From Sphingomonas phyllosphaerae FA2 (GTDB lineage: Bacteria; Pseudomonadota; Alphaproteobacteria; Sphingomonadales; Sphingomonadaceae), in contig NZ_KE386571.1 in NCBI RefSeq assembly GCF_000427645.1, forward strand, positions 1,849,676 to 1,913,675: a stretch of 64,000 bases of DNA, written 5' to 3'. Position numbers and translations under genes: made by a program. The notes under the pieces are model-generated. The model worked only from the letters and a program-made list of their open reading frames with translations. It did no database searches and was not told the DNA's origin. This document shows positions 16,356 through 25,939 of this stretch, one piece after another (the stretch's first letter is position 1; every line of letters begins with the position of its first letter).

Positions 16356-19214
16356 TCAGAACTTCACCGCGATCCGCGCATAACCGAACTGATCGGGCAG
16401 ATCGTAAGTGGTCGGATCAAACCCGCCACAGCTGAGGCAGTCAGGCGCCCGCTTGCCGAGGATATTGTTAACGCCCAGCGTCAGCGTCATGCGATCGTCC
16501 CACATACTCGGCGTCCAGCCAATCTGCGCGTCGACATAAAGCGTCGGGCTCATGACGTTGTCGTCATACGCCGGCTCGATCACCCGCCCGATATAGCGGC
16601 CGGTGATCGACGCCATGAACGACGGACTGGACCAGTCGATCGTGGCATTGCTCTTGAAGCGCGGATACGCCTGATCGCCACGCTCCGTCCCCTGACGCTT
16701 TACGGTCTGGCTACCTGTCGCCGTCGGCAGCGTGGTCGAATATTCGAATAGGAAGTTGTTCGACCATAGCAAGCCAAACGTCCCCGTCCCGACCGATGGC
16801 GAGCGCCAGGTCAGGATCGCGTCCAGACCTTCGCTCTTGAGCGAGGCGATGTTCTGGAGCAGCCCGCGAATCTGCGTGATCGCGCCCGACGTGGAACGCG
16901 TGATCGCACCGCACGCGATCGGGTCATTGGTCTGCGTGCAATTCGCGAGCAGAACGTCGGCGCCGATCGACGAGATCGCATTGTCGACCTTGATCGTGTA
17001 ATAATCGACTTCGAGCGACAGGCGACCGACGCCGCTGGCCCACGACGGGCTGTAAACGCCGCCGACGATCCAGCTTTCCGAGGTTTCCGCCTTCAGCGCG
17101 CGATTACCGCCGGTGAGGATCGGCAACTGCTGATTGGTCTGCACGTAGCCGGCAGGAACGCCCTGTGCGGCGCAATTCTGCCGCACCGTTGCCGACGTGC
17201 CGCTGGCGTCTGCGGAACACGGATCGATCACGCCGCCGTCGAAGCGCGACGGGGTGCCGAACAGCTCGCCAATGGAAGGGGCGCGGAAACCTTGGGCCCA
17301 TGTGCCGCGCAGCCGCAGGTCGTCGATCGGCTTCCAGCTTACGCCCGCCTTCATCGTCGTGCGGCTGCCGCTGGTCGAATAATCCGAATAGCGCGCCGCG
17401 AACGATCCTTCGAGTAACTGGAAGAACGGCACATCCTTGAGCACGGGGATGCTCAGTTCGCCGTAAACTTCGTTGACGTCGAAGCTACCCTGCGTCGCCT
17501 GCGCGGGAATGTCGGAGCCGAGCCCTGCGGCAACGATCGGATCGGGAGTGAACGAGCCGGACTGGCGACGATATTCGTAACCGGCCGCCAGCCCAAGCGG
17601 CCCCGCCGGCAGTTCAAAGAGCGTACCGGTGACGTTGAGGGTGGCGTCCACCATCGACTGCTCGCTACGGTCACGCTGGCGGAAGGTGACGTAATCGATC
17701 ATCGCCTGCGTGATCGAGCCTTCGCCGCCGAAGATGTTGAACGGCACGCATGCCCCGGTGCAGTCGGCGACCGGACCGAGCGCGCGCGCAAGATTGGCGG
17801 CGTTGACGTTGCCCTGCACCACCTGCTTGGCCGTGTTTGCCGCATAGATGACGTTGGCGTCCCAATACCATGTCCCGTTGCCGACCTGGACCTTCCCGTC
17901 GAGGGTCGATCCGACGTACATTGTCTCGACCTTCTGGCTGTAATGCCGCGGGCCATTCTCGACAAAGCGCCGTCCGATAAAGTCGTAATTGCGCGGCAAT
18001 CCGGCATTACCCGTCGCCAGTGTCACGCCAAAAGGATTGTACGGGTTGGTGGCATCGATCGAAATCGTGTCGAGCAGATTGCCGTTGCCCGCGTCGGGGC
18101 CGACGAACAGCGGCAGCGGGGCCGCCTGATTGTCCGACGTGCGACGATTGTAGATCATCCGCGTCGTCAGCCGGACGTTCTCTCCGAGATCGCCTTGGAA
18201 GTTAACGAAGGCGCCGAACCGTTCCTGCGGGGTGAGCAGATAATTATAGGGGCGGAAGTTGAAACGATCGGCGACCGTGAACGCCTTGAAATCGCTACTC
18301 GCGCCCGTCGGATCGGCGGGATCGAAGCGTGGGCGGGTCAGCGGGTTCGACTTCAGCGTGAGGTTCATCCCCGCGCCGGTGACCGGATTGTTGATAAGGA
18401 AGCGGCCATTGGGGGTGCCTGAGCTGCAACTGGTCGTGCAGGCGGTCGCGCCGGGATCTGGAAAGGCGTAGTGACTGCGGTCGCCCGCGAACACCGAACC
18501 CTGCTTGATGTAATTCGCGCCGGCCACGAACGAGATGCCCGCTTCCTCGTCGCGATGGCCCCAGCTGAGCTGATAATTCTGCGTGACGCCGTCACCCTGC
18601 GGATAGGCGCCGCCCTGCACCGAGGTGACGAAGCCGTTCTGACGTTTCTTGGTGATGATATTGACGACGCCGGCGATCGCATCGGACCCGTAGATGGTCG
18701 ATGCACCGTCGCGCAGCACCTCGACGCGCTCGATCATGCTGTCGGGAATCGCATTGAGATCGACCGCACCGGGCACGCCGCTGGCCGCGCTGCCATTGAT
18801 GAAGCGCAAACCATCGACCAGCACCAGCGTCCGGCGGCTGCCGAGATAGCGCAGGTCGATCTCCGACGATCCAGCCCCCACGCCACCGCCATCGGGCGGG
18901 TTTCCGTTGTTGCCCGAGCGATTGAAGCGCGAATTGAGGCCACCCGCCGCGCCGGGCAGGCGTTGCAACACATCGGCAATCGACGACAGCCCGGTCCGCG
19001 CGATATCGGCGCCTTCGATCGACGTGATCGGCGCAGCTTGCGCGAGCGGGTTCTGGCGGATGCGCGAACCGGTGACGACGACCGTCTCGCCCTCGCCCGG
19101 ATCATTGGCCGGATCCGCGGCGGTCTGTGCACCAGCCGGAAGCGCGGCCAGCATGGCGCACCACGCGACGCCGATAATGGCGTGCCGCCGCACGTTGTGG
19201 CTTTTCCTGATCAT
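16356..19214 (-). CDS. TonB-dependent outer-membrane receptor
   Basis: A 952-residue receptor with a signal peptide (cleavage near PAGAQ), the TonB box ETVVVTGSRIRQ, and a plug containing LVLVDGLRFINGSAASGVPG and RVEVLRDGASTIYGSDAIAGVVNIITKK. The C-terminal strand ends YARIAVKF with the terminal Phe used for barrel assembly. The pattern RTLVLVDGLR plus GASTIYGSDAIAG places it in the large sphingomonad/Caulobacter-type group often used for peptides or glycans. The DUF885 protein immediately upstream on the same strand suggests a peptide-type substrate. ATG 19214 follows GAAGGGGACAG. Confidence 0.92.
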   Translation of the reverse strand: MIRKSHNVRRHAIIGVAWCAMLAALPAGAQTAADPANDPGEGETVVVTGSRIRQNPLAQAAPITSIEGADIARTGLSSIADVLQRLPGAAGGLNSRFNRSGNNGNPPDGGGVGAGSSEIDLRYLGSRRTLVLVDGLRFINGSAASGVPGAVDLNAIPDSMIERVEVLRDGASTIYGSDAIAGVVNIITKKRQNGFVTSVQGGAYPQGDGVTQNYQLSWGHRDEEAGISFVAGANYIKQGSVFAGDRSHYAFPDPGATACTTSCSSGTPNGRFLINNPVTGAGMNLTLKSNPLTRPRFDPADPTGASSDFKAFTVADRFNFRPYNYLLTPQERFGAFVNFQGDLGENVRLTTRMIYNRRTSDNQAAPLPLFVGPDAGNGNLLDTISIDATNPYNPFGVTLATGNAGLPRNYDFIGRRFVENGPRHYSQKVETMYVGSTLDGKVQVGNGTWYWDANVIYAANTAKQVVQGNVNAANLARALGPVADCTGACVPFNIFGGEGSITQAMIDYVTFRQRDRSEQSMVDATLNVTGTLFELPAGPLGLAAGYEYRRQSGSFTPDPIVAAGLGSDIPAQATQGSFDVNEVYGELSIPVLKDVPFFQLLEGSFAARYSDYSTSGSRTTMKAGVSWKPIDDLRLRGTWAQGFRAPSIGELFGTPSRFDGGVIDPCSADASGTSATVRQNCAAQGVPAGYVQTNQQLPILTGGNRALKAETSESWIVGGVYSPSWASGVGRLSLEVDYYTIKVDNAISSIGADVLLANCTQTNDPIACGAITRSTSGAITQIRGLLQNIASLKSEGLDAILTWRSPSVGTGTFGLLWSNNFLFEYSTTLPTATGSQTVKRQGTERGDQAYPRFKSNATIDWSSPSFMASITGRYIGRVIEPAYDDNVMSPTLYVDAQIGWTPSMWDDRMTLTLGVNNILGKRAPDCLSCGGFDPTTYDLPDQFGYARIAVKF

Positions 19215-19302
19215 GTCGACTGTCCCCTTCGTCGTTCGTTTTCCCTGTTCCTGCTGCGGTTATCGGGGGCGCACCTCTTTTACGGGCCGCCTTTCCCGAA
19301 TC

Positions 19303-20958
19303 TTAGTTGGCGTGTTCCTCGGCATCCAACGCGCGTTCGACCAGCGACAACGGCATGATGCCCGGTTGCGCAAGGGCGGCGAGCGTGGCGGCGGCGTCGA
19401 ACGGGCGGCCGGCGCGGCTGGCGCGTTCGGACTGGCGGGCAAGCAGGTCGTCGAGCTGGATCTTGCCGACGATGTAGCTCGCACCGTAACCCGGCTGCCG
19501 CAGGTAAAGGAGCTGCTCGAAGCCGACGAGGCGGCTATCGGGGTCGGACCAGCCGCGCGGCGTCCAGCGCGCGTGGAAACGCCCCGCCTCCGCCAGCGTC
19601 ATGCGATTGTCCTGTACGTAGAGCGAGGCGAGGCCGCGCGCGGCCCGGTTGGCGAGCATGATCCACACCAGTTCGCGCCCGCGCGGAAGATCGTCGTAGA
19701 GCCCGGCCTGCATCGCCAGTTCCTCCATCGCGGTGGCGAAACCTTCGGAGCGATCCTGCCAGATGTTGAAGGGCAACGGTCCCTGACGGACCGGATCAGG
19801 ATGCGGTTCGTGCGCCATCCGGGCCAGCTCCATCCAGTGATAGAAATGGCTGTAGAGCGGCAGTGGGTCCTGCGCGACGACATGGCCGAAGAAGTCGCGC
19901 TCCGTGGGAGGGCGCCATTTTACCAGTTGAGCCGGTATGGCGGCGCGATACCAGGGACGATCGGGTACCATGCCACGATCGATCAGGAATTGCGTGAAGC
20001 GTTCGGCTTTGGCCAGTGACGCCTGATTGAACGCGTTTGCGCTCTGCGGCATCGCCAGCGGCGGCAGCGTCCGATTGCGCACTTCCTCCAACGCAAGCCC
20101 CGCCCAAGCACGCGACAATTCGCGCTTGAGCAAGATCTCTTGCGCTGCCCAGTCATAGGGAGAGAGATAGACGTGGCGCGCGGCCCAGTCGTAATCGGCG
20201 CGTCCGATCCCCGACGGACCAGTGCGCCGCGGCGCTTCTGCCTCGATCCAGGCGGCGAACCTCTCGGTGGCCACCCGCGCGGCGCGGATCACCGGGCGTA
20301 GACGCTGGCCCTCCCCTGACAGATCAGCGCGACGGCGACCTTCAAGCGACCGCAGCTCGAGTGTCCCGGCTTCGAGCTGCGCTAGTACGTCCGCCTGATC
20401 GTGAAAAGCGCGCGCGCCATACGCAAACAGATCGTGCGCCTGGCTGCCAGCGAGATTGACGCGCGCCGCGTCAAGAAGCGCGGGGATCGCCGCGAGTTGC
20501 TTCGACAGCCGTGTCGAGTCGGGCGCGGACAGTGGATACGCGTATCGCCACAAGTCAATCACCGGAGCGTTCGGCCCCTCGTGCGCCGGTACGTCACTCT
20601 GTTCGGACCAGACGGTAGCGTAATAGCCTGGATCACGTGCCCACGGGCGGAGCACGCGCAGCTGGAAGTCGAGACCGTTCATTTCGGCTTCGATCAAATC
20701 TCCGTTGATCTGATCGGTGGGCGTCAAATTACGACGGTCAATTGCCGCCAGCCTTGCCCGGGTGGTCGTTAGCCTTTGTTCTAAGATCCTTAGCCCAGCG
20801 GGAGAATAGTCGGGAACGCCCGTGGCGGCGCTTGGCTCGATCATGGCGCGCCACTCAACGACGACGCGGGCGAAAGGCGTGAGCGGTCGAGCGATCGCGG
20901 GCGCAGCGAAAGCCAACGCACTCACAATCATGATTGCACGAGAAAGAGCTTTGCTCAT
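19303..20958 (-). CDS. DUF885-like exported protein
   Basis: A 551-residue periplasmic protein: signal peptide MSKALSRAIMIVSALAFAAP with AIA at the cleavage site, then the mainly helical DUF885 fold. The EGFATAMEELAMQAGLYDD stretch matches the family's EGWAxYxExLAxExGxY motif. I did not find the HExPGHH zinc motif of classical members, only ELARMAHEP before it, so peptidase activity is doubtful. It was started at ATG 20958 because of the signal peptide. It precedes the TonB receptor by 88 bases and is probably co-transcribed. Confidence 0.75.
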   Translation of the reverse strand: MSKALSRAIMIVSALAFAAPAIARPLTPFARVVVEWRAMIEPSAATGVPDYSPAGLRILEQRLTTTRARLAAIDRRNLTPTDQINGDLIEAEMNGLDFQLRVLRPWARDPGYYATVWSEQSDVPAHEGPNAPVIDLWRYAYPLSAPDSTRLSKQLAAIPALLDAARVNLAGSQAHDLFAYGARAFHDQADVLAQLEAGTLELRSLEGRRRADLSGEGQRLRPVIRAARVATERFAAWIEAEAPRRTGPSGIGRADYDWAARHVYLSPYDWAAQEILLKRELSRAWAGLALEEVRNRTLPPLAMPQSANAFNQASLAKAERFTQFLIDRGMVPDRPWYRAAIPAQLVKWRPPTERDFFGHVVAQDPLPLYSHFYHWMELARMAHEPHPDPVRQGPLPFNIWQDRSEGFATAMEELAMQAGLYDDLPRGRELVWIMLANRAARGLASLYVQDNRMTLAEAGRFHARWTPRGWSDPDSRLVGFEQLLYLRQPGYGASYIVGKIQLDDLLARQSERASRAGRPFDAAATLAALAQPGIMPLSLVERALDAEEHAN

Positions 20959-21170
20959 CGAGTGAGGCTGATGGTATAACAAATAATTGTCAATGAGCCG
21001 GTCCGCAGATAGATGATGCAGCTCTGAACTCGTCACTTCTGAATGCCCGCTTTCGGCCAATTTCGTTGCACCCATTCCGCACAAGTGCTCCTTCAAACAC
21101 ACGTGAAGGCTGCGCGGGCGGTCCTTTGTCGGCGTCTAAATGCGACGCCCGCGCAAAAAGGAGCGTCACG
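20959..21170. other. Intergenic spacer with promoter region of the DUF885 gene
   Basis: AT-rich around 20970-21000 (TATAACAAATAATTGTCAATG region), consistent with promoter sequence for the minus-strand DUF885-receptor unit. No gene was recognised. Confidence 0.35.
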
Positions 21171-21402
21171 TGAGATACAGTTTTCTCGTCAAAGCGGTCT
21201 TTGCGGCGGCGCTGGTCACCGCGTACGATCGGCTGACAGCGACATGGCGGGTACGGTCGCCGGTGCCTTCGGTACGAAATGGCTGATCGGGCTGGTCGCC
21301 GCCCCTGCCGACGTCCGGCGCGACCATCGTGCGGGTATCGCACTCGTAGCGGCAGCGTTGTTCGTCACTTCGCTGATCGACGATCCCCGCCCGCTCGGTT
21401 GA
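21171..21402 (+). pseudogene. Small membrane protein remnant, frameshifted
   Basis: GTG 21171 follows AAAAAGGAGCG and begins RYSFLVKAVFAAALVTAYDR; this frame soon stops. A second frame then continues DMAGTVAGAFGTKWLIGLVA and later GIALVAAALFVTSLIDDP to a stop at 21402. Together they look like one small protein with two or three membrane segments and a frameshift near 21240. The family was not recognised. It is the first of three decayed genes in a row. Confidence 0.5.
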
Positions 21403-21919
21403 GCGCCTGACGGCGGCGGGGTATCAAGCGGTCGGGTTCGATCACTTTGCCAAACCGGACGATCCGCTGGCGCTGGCGACGGCAAGCGGCGCGCTACGCC
21501 GCAATTTCCAGGGCTTCACCGATGACCCCGCCGACATCCTGATCGGCCTGGGTGCCAGCGCAATCAGTGCGTTTCCCGACCGCCTGCTTCAGAACGCCAA
21601 AAAGGCGGGCGATTGGCACCAAGCGATCAGCACCGGTCGGTTCGCGACCGCGCGTGGTATCCGTCGGACGCCGCTCGACCGGCGGCGCGGCGCGGCGATT
21701 GCCGGGATACTGTGCCAAGGAGTCGCGGATACCGGAGGCCTGCCCGAGCGGGACGCCATCCGAAGCCGGCTTTCCCGCTTCGAGCTGGTCGGACTGCTCG
21801 GCTGGGAGGGCCATCGCCTGCGCCTGGCGGCAGACGCACGGCCCTATGCGCGTAGCATCGCCGCTGCCTTTGACGCCTGGCGCAGCGAGGACGATAGGCG
21901 CTTCAGCCATGCCGTCTGA
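21383..21919 (+). pseudogene. hemN C-terminal remnant (oxygen-independent coproporphyrinogen oxidase)
   Basis: The frame reads VERLTAAGYQAVGFDHFAKP, then LRRNFQGFTDDPADILIGLG, ASAISAFP, a LATARG-like FATARG, and finally YARSIAAAFDAW. This is the C-terminal half of HemN. The radical-SAM half with the CxxxCxxC cluster motif is missing; the frame begins abruptly after the membrane-protein remnant. The C-terminal region itself is fairly well preserved. In alphaproteobacteria hemN commonly sits beside an fnr gene, as the next remnant shows. Confidence 0.8.
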
Positions 21920-22573
21920 TCTGCCGCCGCGATGCGCCGCCGGTGTGGCACGCCGCATGGCGTCGTACGGCTGGCTTGAGTAAGCGGCATTGGCCGCGCT
22001 TCACCGGATTGGTCGTCGTAGCCGATTGGGTACCGAACAGGCATCCGGCTGGAACGGCGATCCGGCTAGCGGTTGCGCCAATCTCGTCTCGGGCGTGCTC
22101 AAGGTGTCGTGCATAGAGGCAGATAGCGGCGTTCAGATCGTCGGGCTGCTCTACTCCGGCGATTTCGTCCGCGCGCTTCTTTCCGCCCGGTTCGTTGATG
22201 CGGCGCAGCGTTGAGCGAGTCCGATCTGTGCGTTCAACCGCGCGCGGCGCTGCAGGCGCTACCGGCCCGCCATCCCCGGCTGGCCGATTGCTGCTGCGCC
22301 GGACGATGGCGACCATGGCCGAGGTTCGACGCTGGATGCCGATGCTGGCGCGTGAGCCGGAGCACGGGCCGTCGGGTCGCTGCTCGACATGGCGCGTTGG
22401 TTGAGGTGGCAGGGGACGAAGCGTTCCGCCTGCCGCTGTTGCGAGCTGCCATGGCGGAGGCGCTGGGTCTACTGGTCGAGACGGTGAGCCGTCACATGAA
22501 CGCGTTCCAGCAGGACGGGCTGATCGCAATATCCGGGCTGCGTGGCGTGCGCCTGCTTAACCGCGCACGCCTG
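21909..22573 (+). pseudogene. Decayed Crp/Fnr-family regulator
   Basis: ATG 21909 overlaps the hemN remnant's end. The first frame has most of the cluster cysteines lost, a stop at 21981, then ALHRIGRRSRLG and CANLVSGVLKVS...VQIVGLLYSGDF. A second frame supplies LSESDLCVQPRAAL, a third MATMAEVRRWMPMLARE, and the second again gives AMAEALGLLVETVSRHMNAF and LIAISGLRGVRLLNRARL, the helix-turn-helix end. At least two frameshifts and one stop show it is dead. It is related to the intact fnr at 28828. Confidence 0.82.
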
Positions 22574-22588
22574 GGCCTGAATCGCGGC

Positions 22589-24187
22589 TCAGGCGGCGGA
22601 TCGGCAGGTTCCGCCATCGGCCACCCATTGCCGATCGCACAGGGCCGAGAGCACCGGGCGGTGGCTGATCAGGATCATTCCCTGCCCGGTTCGCTTCAAT
22701 CGCGCGTCCATTCGCCGCGCGACCTGCGCCGCCACCGCCGCATCCAGCCCCTCGCCGGGTTCGTCGAGTAGCAGCCAGGGCGCATCCGCCAGATAGGCGC
22801 GCGCCAGGGACAGCCGCCGCCGCTCGCCCCCCGACAATCGCGCCCCGTCCTCGCCCAGCCACGTGTCGAGTCCCGCGGGCAAGGCGCGCACCACGTCGTC
22901 GAGTGCGGCGTCACGCAACGCCTGCCACAGGCGGTCCTCGCCGGCATGATCATCGGCCAGCCGCAGATTGTCGCGGACCGTACCCGCCATCAACGCCGCG
23001 TCCTGCGGAGCCCAGGCGAAGGTCGCGCGCAAGGTTGCGGGCGCGAGAGAGGCGGCATCCCGCCCTCCGATGATGACCCGGCCGGGTGAAAACGGACGGA
23101 GAGCCAGCAATCCCTCGACCAACGTCGTCTTGCCGCAGCCCGATGGCCCGGTCAGCGCGATCCGCCAGCCCGGTGCGAACGAAGTGCCGTCGATGATCAG
23201 GTTCGCGTCGCACGCCCCATCGGCAGCCGGGCGCTCTTCCGCCGCCGCGAACAGCGTTTCCAGCCGCGCTTCCGCCTCGCGAAGCCGCCCACGTTCGGTC
23301 ATCGCGCGCAGGATCGGCGCCGTCGCATCGGCCGTCATCGCTGCCGCCAGCGCCGCCAATGCCGCGATCGGCGCGCCGGCACCCGCCGACAGGACCAGCG
23401 CCGATGTTGCCGCCAGCGCGACGCTGATCGCATGGAGCGCCTCGAACCGCGCCGCCACCGCCGCTTGCTGTGCCTGCGCCTCGGCCAGGCGGTCGCTCAC
23501 CGCCGCGATCCGGGTGGTCGCCCAATCCTCGAGTGCGAAACACCGGAGTTCGGCCGCCGCGCCGCCCATCGCCGCCACTTCCTCGCGGAGCGCGCCCGTC
23601 GCCTCTTGCACCGCACGGCCGGGCTGTTCCAATTGGTCCGCCCAGGCATGGGCCAGACCGAGGGCTCCCCCGACACATGCCAGCGTAGCGACCATGGACA
23701 GCCATCCACCGAGTGACGTTAGCACCGCGCCCGACACCAACGCCGCCGCGACACCCCAGGGTCCCGACAGACGGACGAAGCGCCATTCCACCGCATCGAC
23801 ATCGCCGATCAGCCGCGCTGTCGCCTCGCCGCGGCCGAGCGCCAGTGCTATAAAGGGCGGCGCGGCAGTAACCGCGCGATAGAGCGCAGGCCGCAGCCGG
23901 GCGAGCGCGCCGAAGGCCGCGCCATGGCTCGCCAGCCGCTCGCCATAACGCGCGCCGGTTCGCGCGATCGCCAGCAACCGGATCATGGCGGAGGGCAGCA
24001 TATAGTTGAACGCCTGCGCGGCGACGATCCCCGCCCCGCCCGCCAACGCGGCGGCGGTCAGGAACCAGCCCGACAAGGCCAGCAGCAGCACCGAGGCGAT
24101 CGCAATCGCCGCGGCACAGACACCCGCCTGTCGCAGACGGCGGCGTTCCCGCCGACGTTCGGCGGCGATCAGCCTGTGCAGTGTCAT
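22589..24187 (-). CDS. cydC: ABC transporter subunit CydC
   Basis: Half of the CydDC heterodimer, which is required for assembly of cytochrome bd (heme and thiol traffic across the inner membrane). The 532 residues contain an N-terminal transmembrane domain of six helices (FLTAAALAGGAGIVAAQAF and others) and a C-terminal ATPase with Walker A GPSGCGKTT, signature LSGGERRR, and Walker B WLLLDEP. It starts at ATG 24187, overlapping the cydD stop as ATGA, so it is translationally coupled. Confidence 0.92.
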   Translation of the reverse strand: MTLHRLIAAERRRERRRLRQAGVCAAAIAIASVLLLALSGWFLTAAALAGGAGIVAAQAFNYMLPSAMIRLLAIARTGARYGERLASHGAAFGALARLRPALYRAVTAAPPFIALALGRGEATARLIGDVDAVEWRFVRLSGPWGVAAALVSGAVLTSLGGWLSMVATLACVGGALGLAHAWADQLEQPGRAVQEATGALREEVAAMGGAAAELRCFALEDWATTRIAAVSDRLAEAQAQQAAVAARFEALHAISVALAATSALVLSAGAGAPIAALAALAAAMTADATAPILRAMTERGRLREAEARLETLFAAAEERPAADGACDANLIIDGTSFAPGWRIALTGPSGCGKTTLVEGLLALRPFSPGRVIIGGRDAASLAPATLRATFAWAPQDAALMAGTVRDNLRLADDHAGEDRLWQALRDAALDDVVRALPAGLDTWLGEDGARLSGGERRRLSLARAYLADAPWLLLDEPGEGLDAAVAAQVARRMDARLKRTGQGMILISHRPVLSALCDRQWVADGGTCRSAA

Positions 24188-25815
24188 GCGGTGTGTTCCA
24201 GATGAACGACGCGGGTCGCGATGGCGGCCAGAGCAGGGCTGTGCGTGGCGATCAACGTCGTGCGCCCTTTCGCAGCCCGCGCGATAGTGGCGATCAGCGC
24301 GGCTTCGGCGGCGTCGTCCAGATGCGCGGTCGGCTCGTCGAGCAGCAGGAAGGGCGCAGGGGTAAGCAGCGCTCGGGCGAGCGCGAGCCGCCGGCGCTCA
24401 CCCCCCGACAGCCCGCTGCCCCGCGCATCGAGCGGTGCGTCGAGGCCACGCGGCCGGGCCGCGAGCATCGGCCCCAAACCCGCCGCCGTCACCGCGCGCT
24501 GGATGGCCAGATCATCCGCATGGGGATGAGCGAGCATCAGATTGTCGCGGATCGTGCCCGCGATCAGCAGGGGATGCTGGCCGGCCCAGCTCGCCTGTCC
24601 CGCCAGCGAGACCAGCGGGATGCCGCAAGCCTCCACCGTGCCCGCCGATAGCGGCGCGAAGCCCAGCAGCAGGTGCAGGACGCTAGTCTTGCCGCTGCCC
24701 GAAGGGCCGAGCAGCGCCACCATTTCGCCCGCTTCGATCCGCAACGACAGGTTCGAAACGGCCGCCGCGTCGCTGCCCGGGTACTTGATAGCGACATTGC
24801 GCAGGACCAGCGGAGCGGTAACCTGGGCCGAGAGCAAAGGCTCCGGCTGGGCCAGGGGCATCAGCGTATCGGCGGCCGTCTCCGCCGCCTGCTTGTCGTG
24901 ATAAGCCGCGGCGAGGCGGCGCATCGGCGCATAGTATTCGGGTGCAAGCGCCAGCACGAAAAAGGCCCGGCCGAGGGTCAGCGTTTCGGGCGCAGCGAAA
25001 GGCAGCAGGCCCAGCAGCGCGAAACCGCAATAAACCGCGACCAGCGCAACCGACAGCGCCGCGAAAAACTCCAGCGCGGCGGAGGACAGGAACGCCACCC
25101 GCAGGACGCGCATGGTCCGCTCGGCCAGTTCCTGCGCGCCTGCGCCGATTGCCTCGGTCTCGCGTGTCTCGGCCCGAAAGGCCAGCACGATCGGCAAGCT
25201 GCGGACCCGGTCGGCAAAGCGGGCCGACAAGCGGTGCAGCGCGATGAATTGCCGCCGCGACTCGTCCGCCGCGGCGCCACCCGCCAATATCATCGCGGCC
25301 ACGAACGGCAGCAGGGTGGCCGCGAGAATGACCGCCGCCACCCAGCTGGCGCAGGCGGTCGCGGCGAGGACCAGCATTGGCGCGATGGCGGCGGCGCGGC
25401 GTGCAGGCAGAAAGCGCGCGACATAGCCGTCCAGCGCCTCGACCGCATCGACGGCCTGGCTGGCGAGCAGGCCGCTGTCGATCGGATCACCGGGCTTCCG
25501 ACGCAGCGTTGCGGCAACGGCACGAAGCCGCAGCGTCCGCTTGACCACTCCCGCCCTCACGGCGCCCCGCCGCAAGGCCAGCGATGCGAACACCCCACGC
25601 AACGCCCCCGTGCCGAGCATCAGCATGGCCCAGGGCAACACCGTTCCCTGCCCCTCCACCGCCGCCACGCCGCCCGCGACACCCGCCGCGAAACCGATCG
25701 CCGCCAGCGTATCGAGGAGCAGCAGGCCCGCCACGCTGTCGCACCGCCCGGCCGCATCCTTTAGCCAGAAGTTTCGTGCCTTACGCGTCGGGGAAGCATG
25801 GGCGATCGTCGTCAT
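24184..25815 (-). CDS. cydD: ABC transporter subunit CydD
   Basis: Partner of CydC. 543 residues from ATG 25815 (MTTIAHASPTRKARNFW). Transmembrane half, then ATPase with Walker A GPSGSGKTS, signature LSGGERRRLALARALL, Walker B FLLLDEPTAHLD and the H-loop THS. An open frame extends upstream to 25872, but that would overrun the Fnr-like dyad and is not family-like. Divergent from cydA across a 124-base spacer that contains that dyad, so both arms are probably induced at low oxygen. Confidence 0.92.
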   Translation of the reverse strand: MTTIAHASPTRKARNFWLKDAAGRCDSVAGLLLLDTLAAIGFAAGVAGGVAAVEGQGTVLPWAMLMLGTGALRGVFASLALRRGAVRAGVVKRTLRLRAVAATLRRKPGDPIDSGLLASQAVDAVEALDGYVARFLPARRAAAIAPMLVLAATACASWVAAVILAATLLPFVAAMILAGGAAADESRRQFIALHRLSARFADRVRSLPIVLAFRAETRETEAIGAGAQELAERTMRVLRVAFLSSAALEFFAALSVALVAVYCGFALLGLLPFAAPETLTLGRAFFVLALAPEYYAPMRRLAAAYHDKQAAETAADTLMPLAQPEPLLSAQVTAPLVLRNVAIKYPGSDAAAVSNLSLRIEAGEMVALLGPSGSGKTSVLHLLLGFAPLSAGTVEACGIPLVSLAGQASWAGQHPLLIAGTIRDNLMLAHPHADDLAIQRAVTAAGLGPMLAARPRGLDAPLDARGSGLSGGERRRLALARALLTPAPFLLLDEPTAHLDDAAEAALIATIARAAKGRTTLIATHSPALAAIATRVVHLEHTA

Positions 25816-25849
25816 GCGGGGACGGTCGCCCCAACCGCCTCCATAGTCT

Positions 25850-25863
25850 TTGACCGCGGTCAA
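25850..25863. promoter_or_regulatory. Fnr-type binding site between cydD and cydA
   Basis: TTGACCGCGGTCAA is a perfect 14-base palindrome with the TTGA-N6-TCAA arms of Fnr/FixK sites. It lies 35 bases before the cydD start codon and 77 bases before cydA. The Fnr protein encoded at 28828 has the E-x-x-S-R recognition residues that read TTGA half-sites. Confidence 0.75.
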
Positions 25864-25903
25864 TGGCGGCACAGCGGAGCGGACCTACCGAGTCGGCCGA
25901 CAA

Positions 25904-25926
25904 GGAGCCGGGGCGCGGCTCCTTTT
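25904..25926 (+). promoter_or_regulatory. Terminator-like hairpin in the cydA leader
   Basis: GGAGCC-GGGGCGC-GGCTCC followed by TTTT, ending 14 bases before the cydA start. The shape is that of a small intrinsic terminator or a hairpin that gates ribosome entry. The function is inferred. Confidence 0.45.
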
Positions 25927-25939
25927 ATGGAGACATGCT

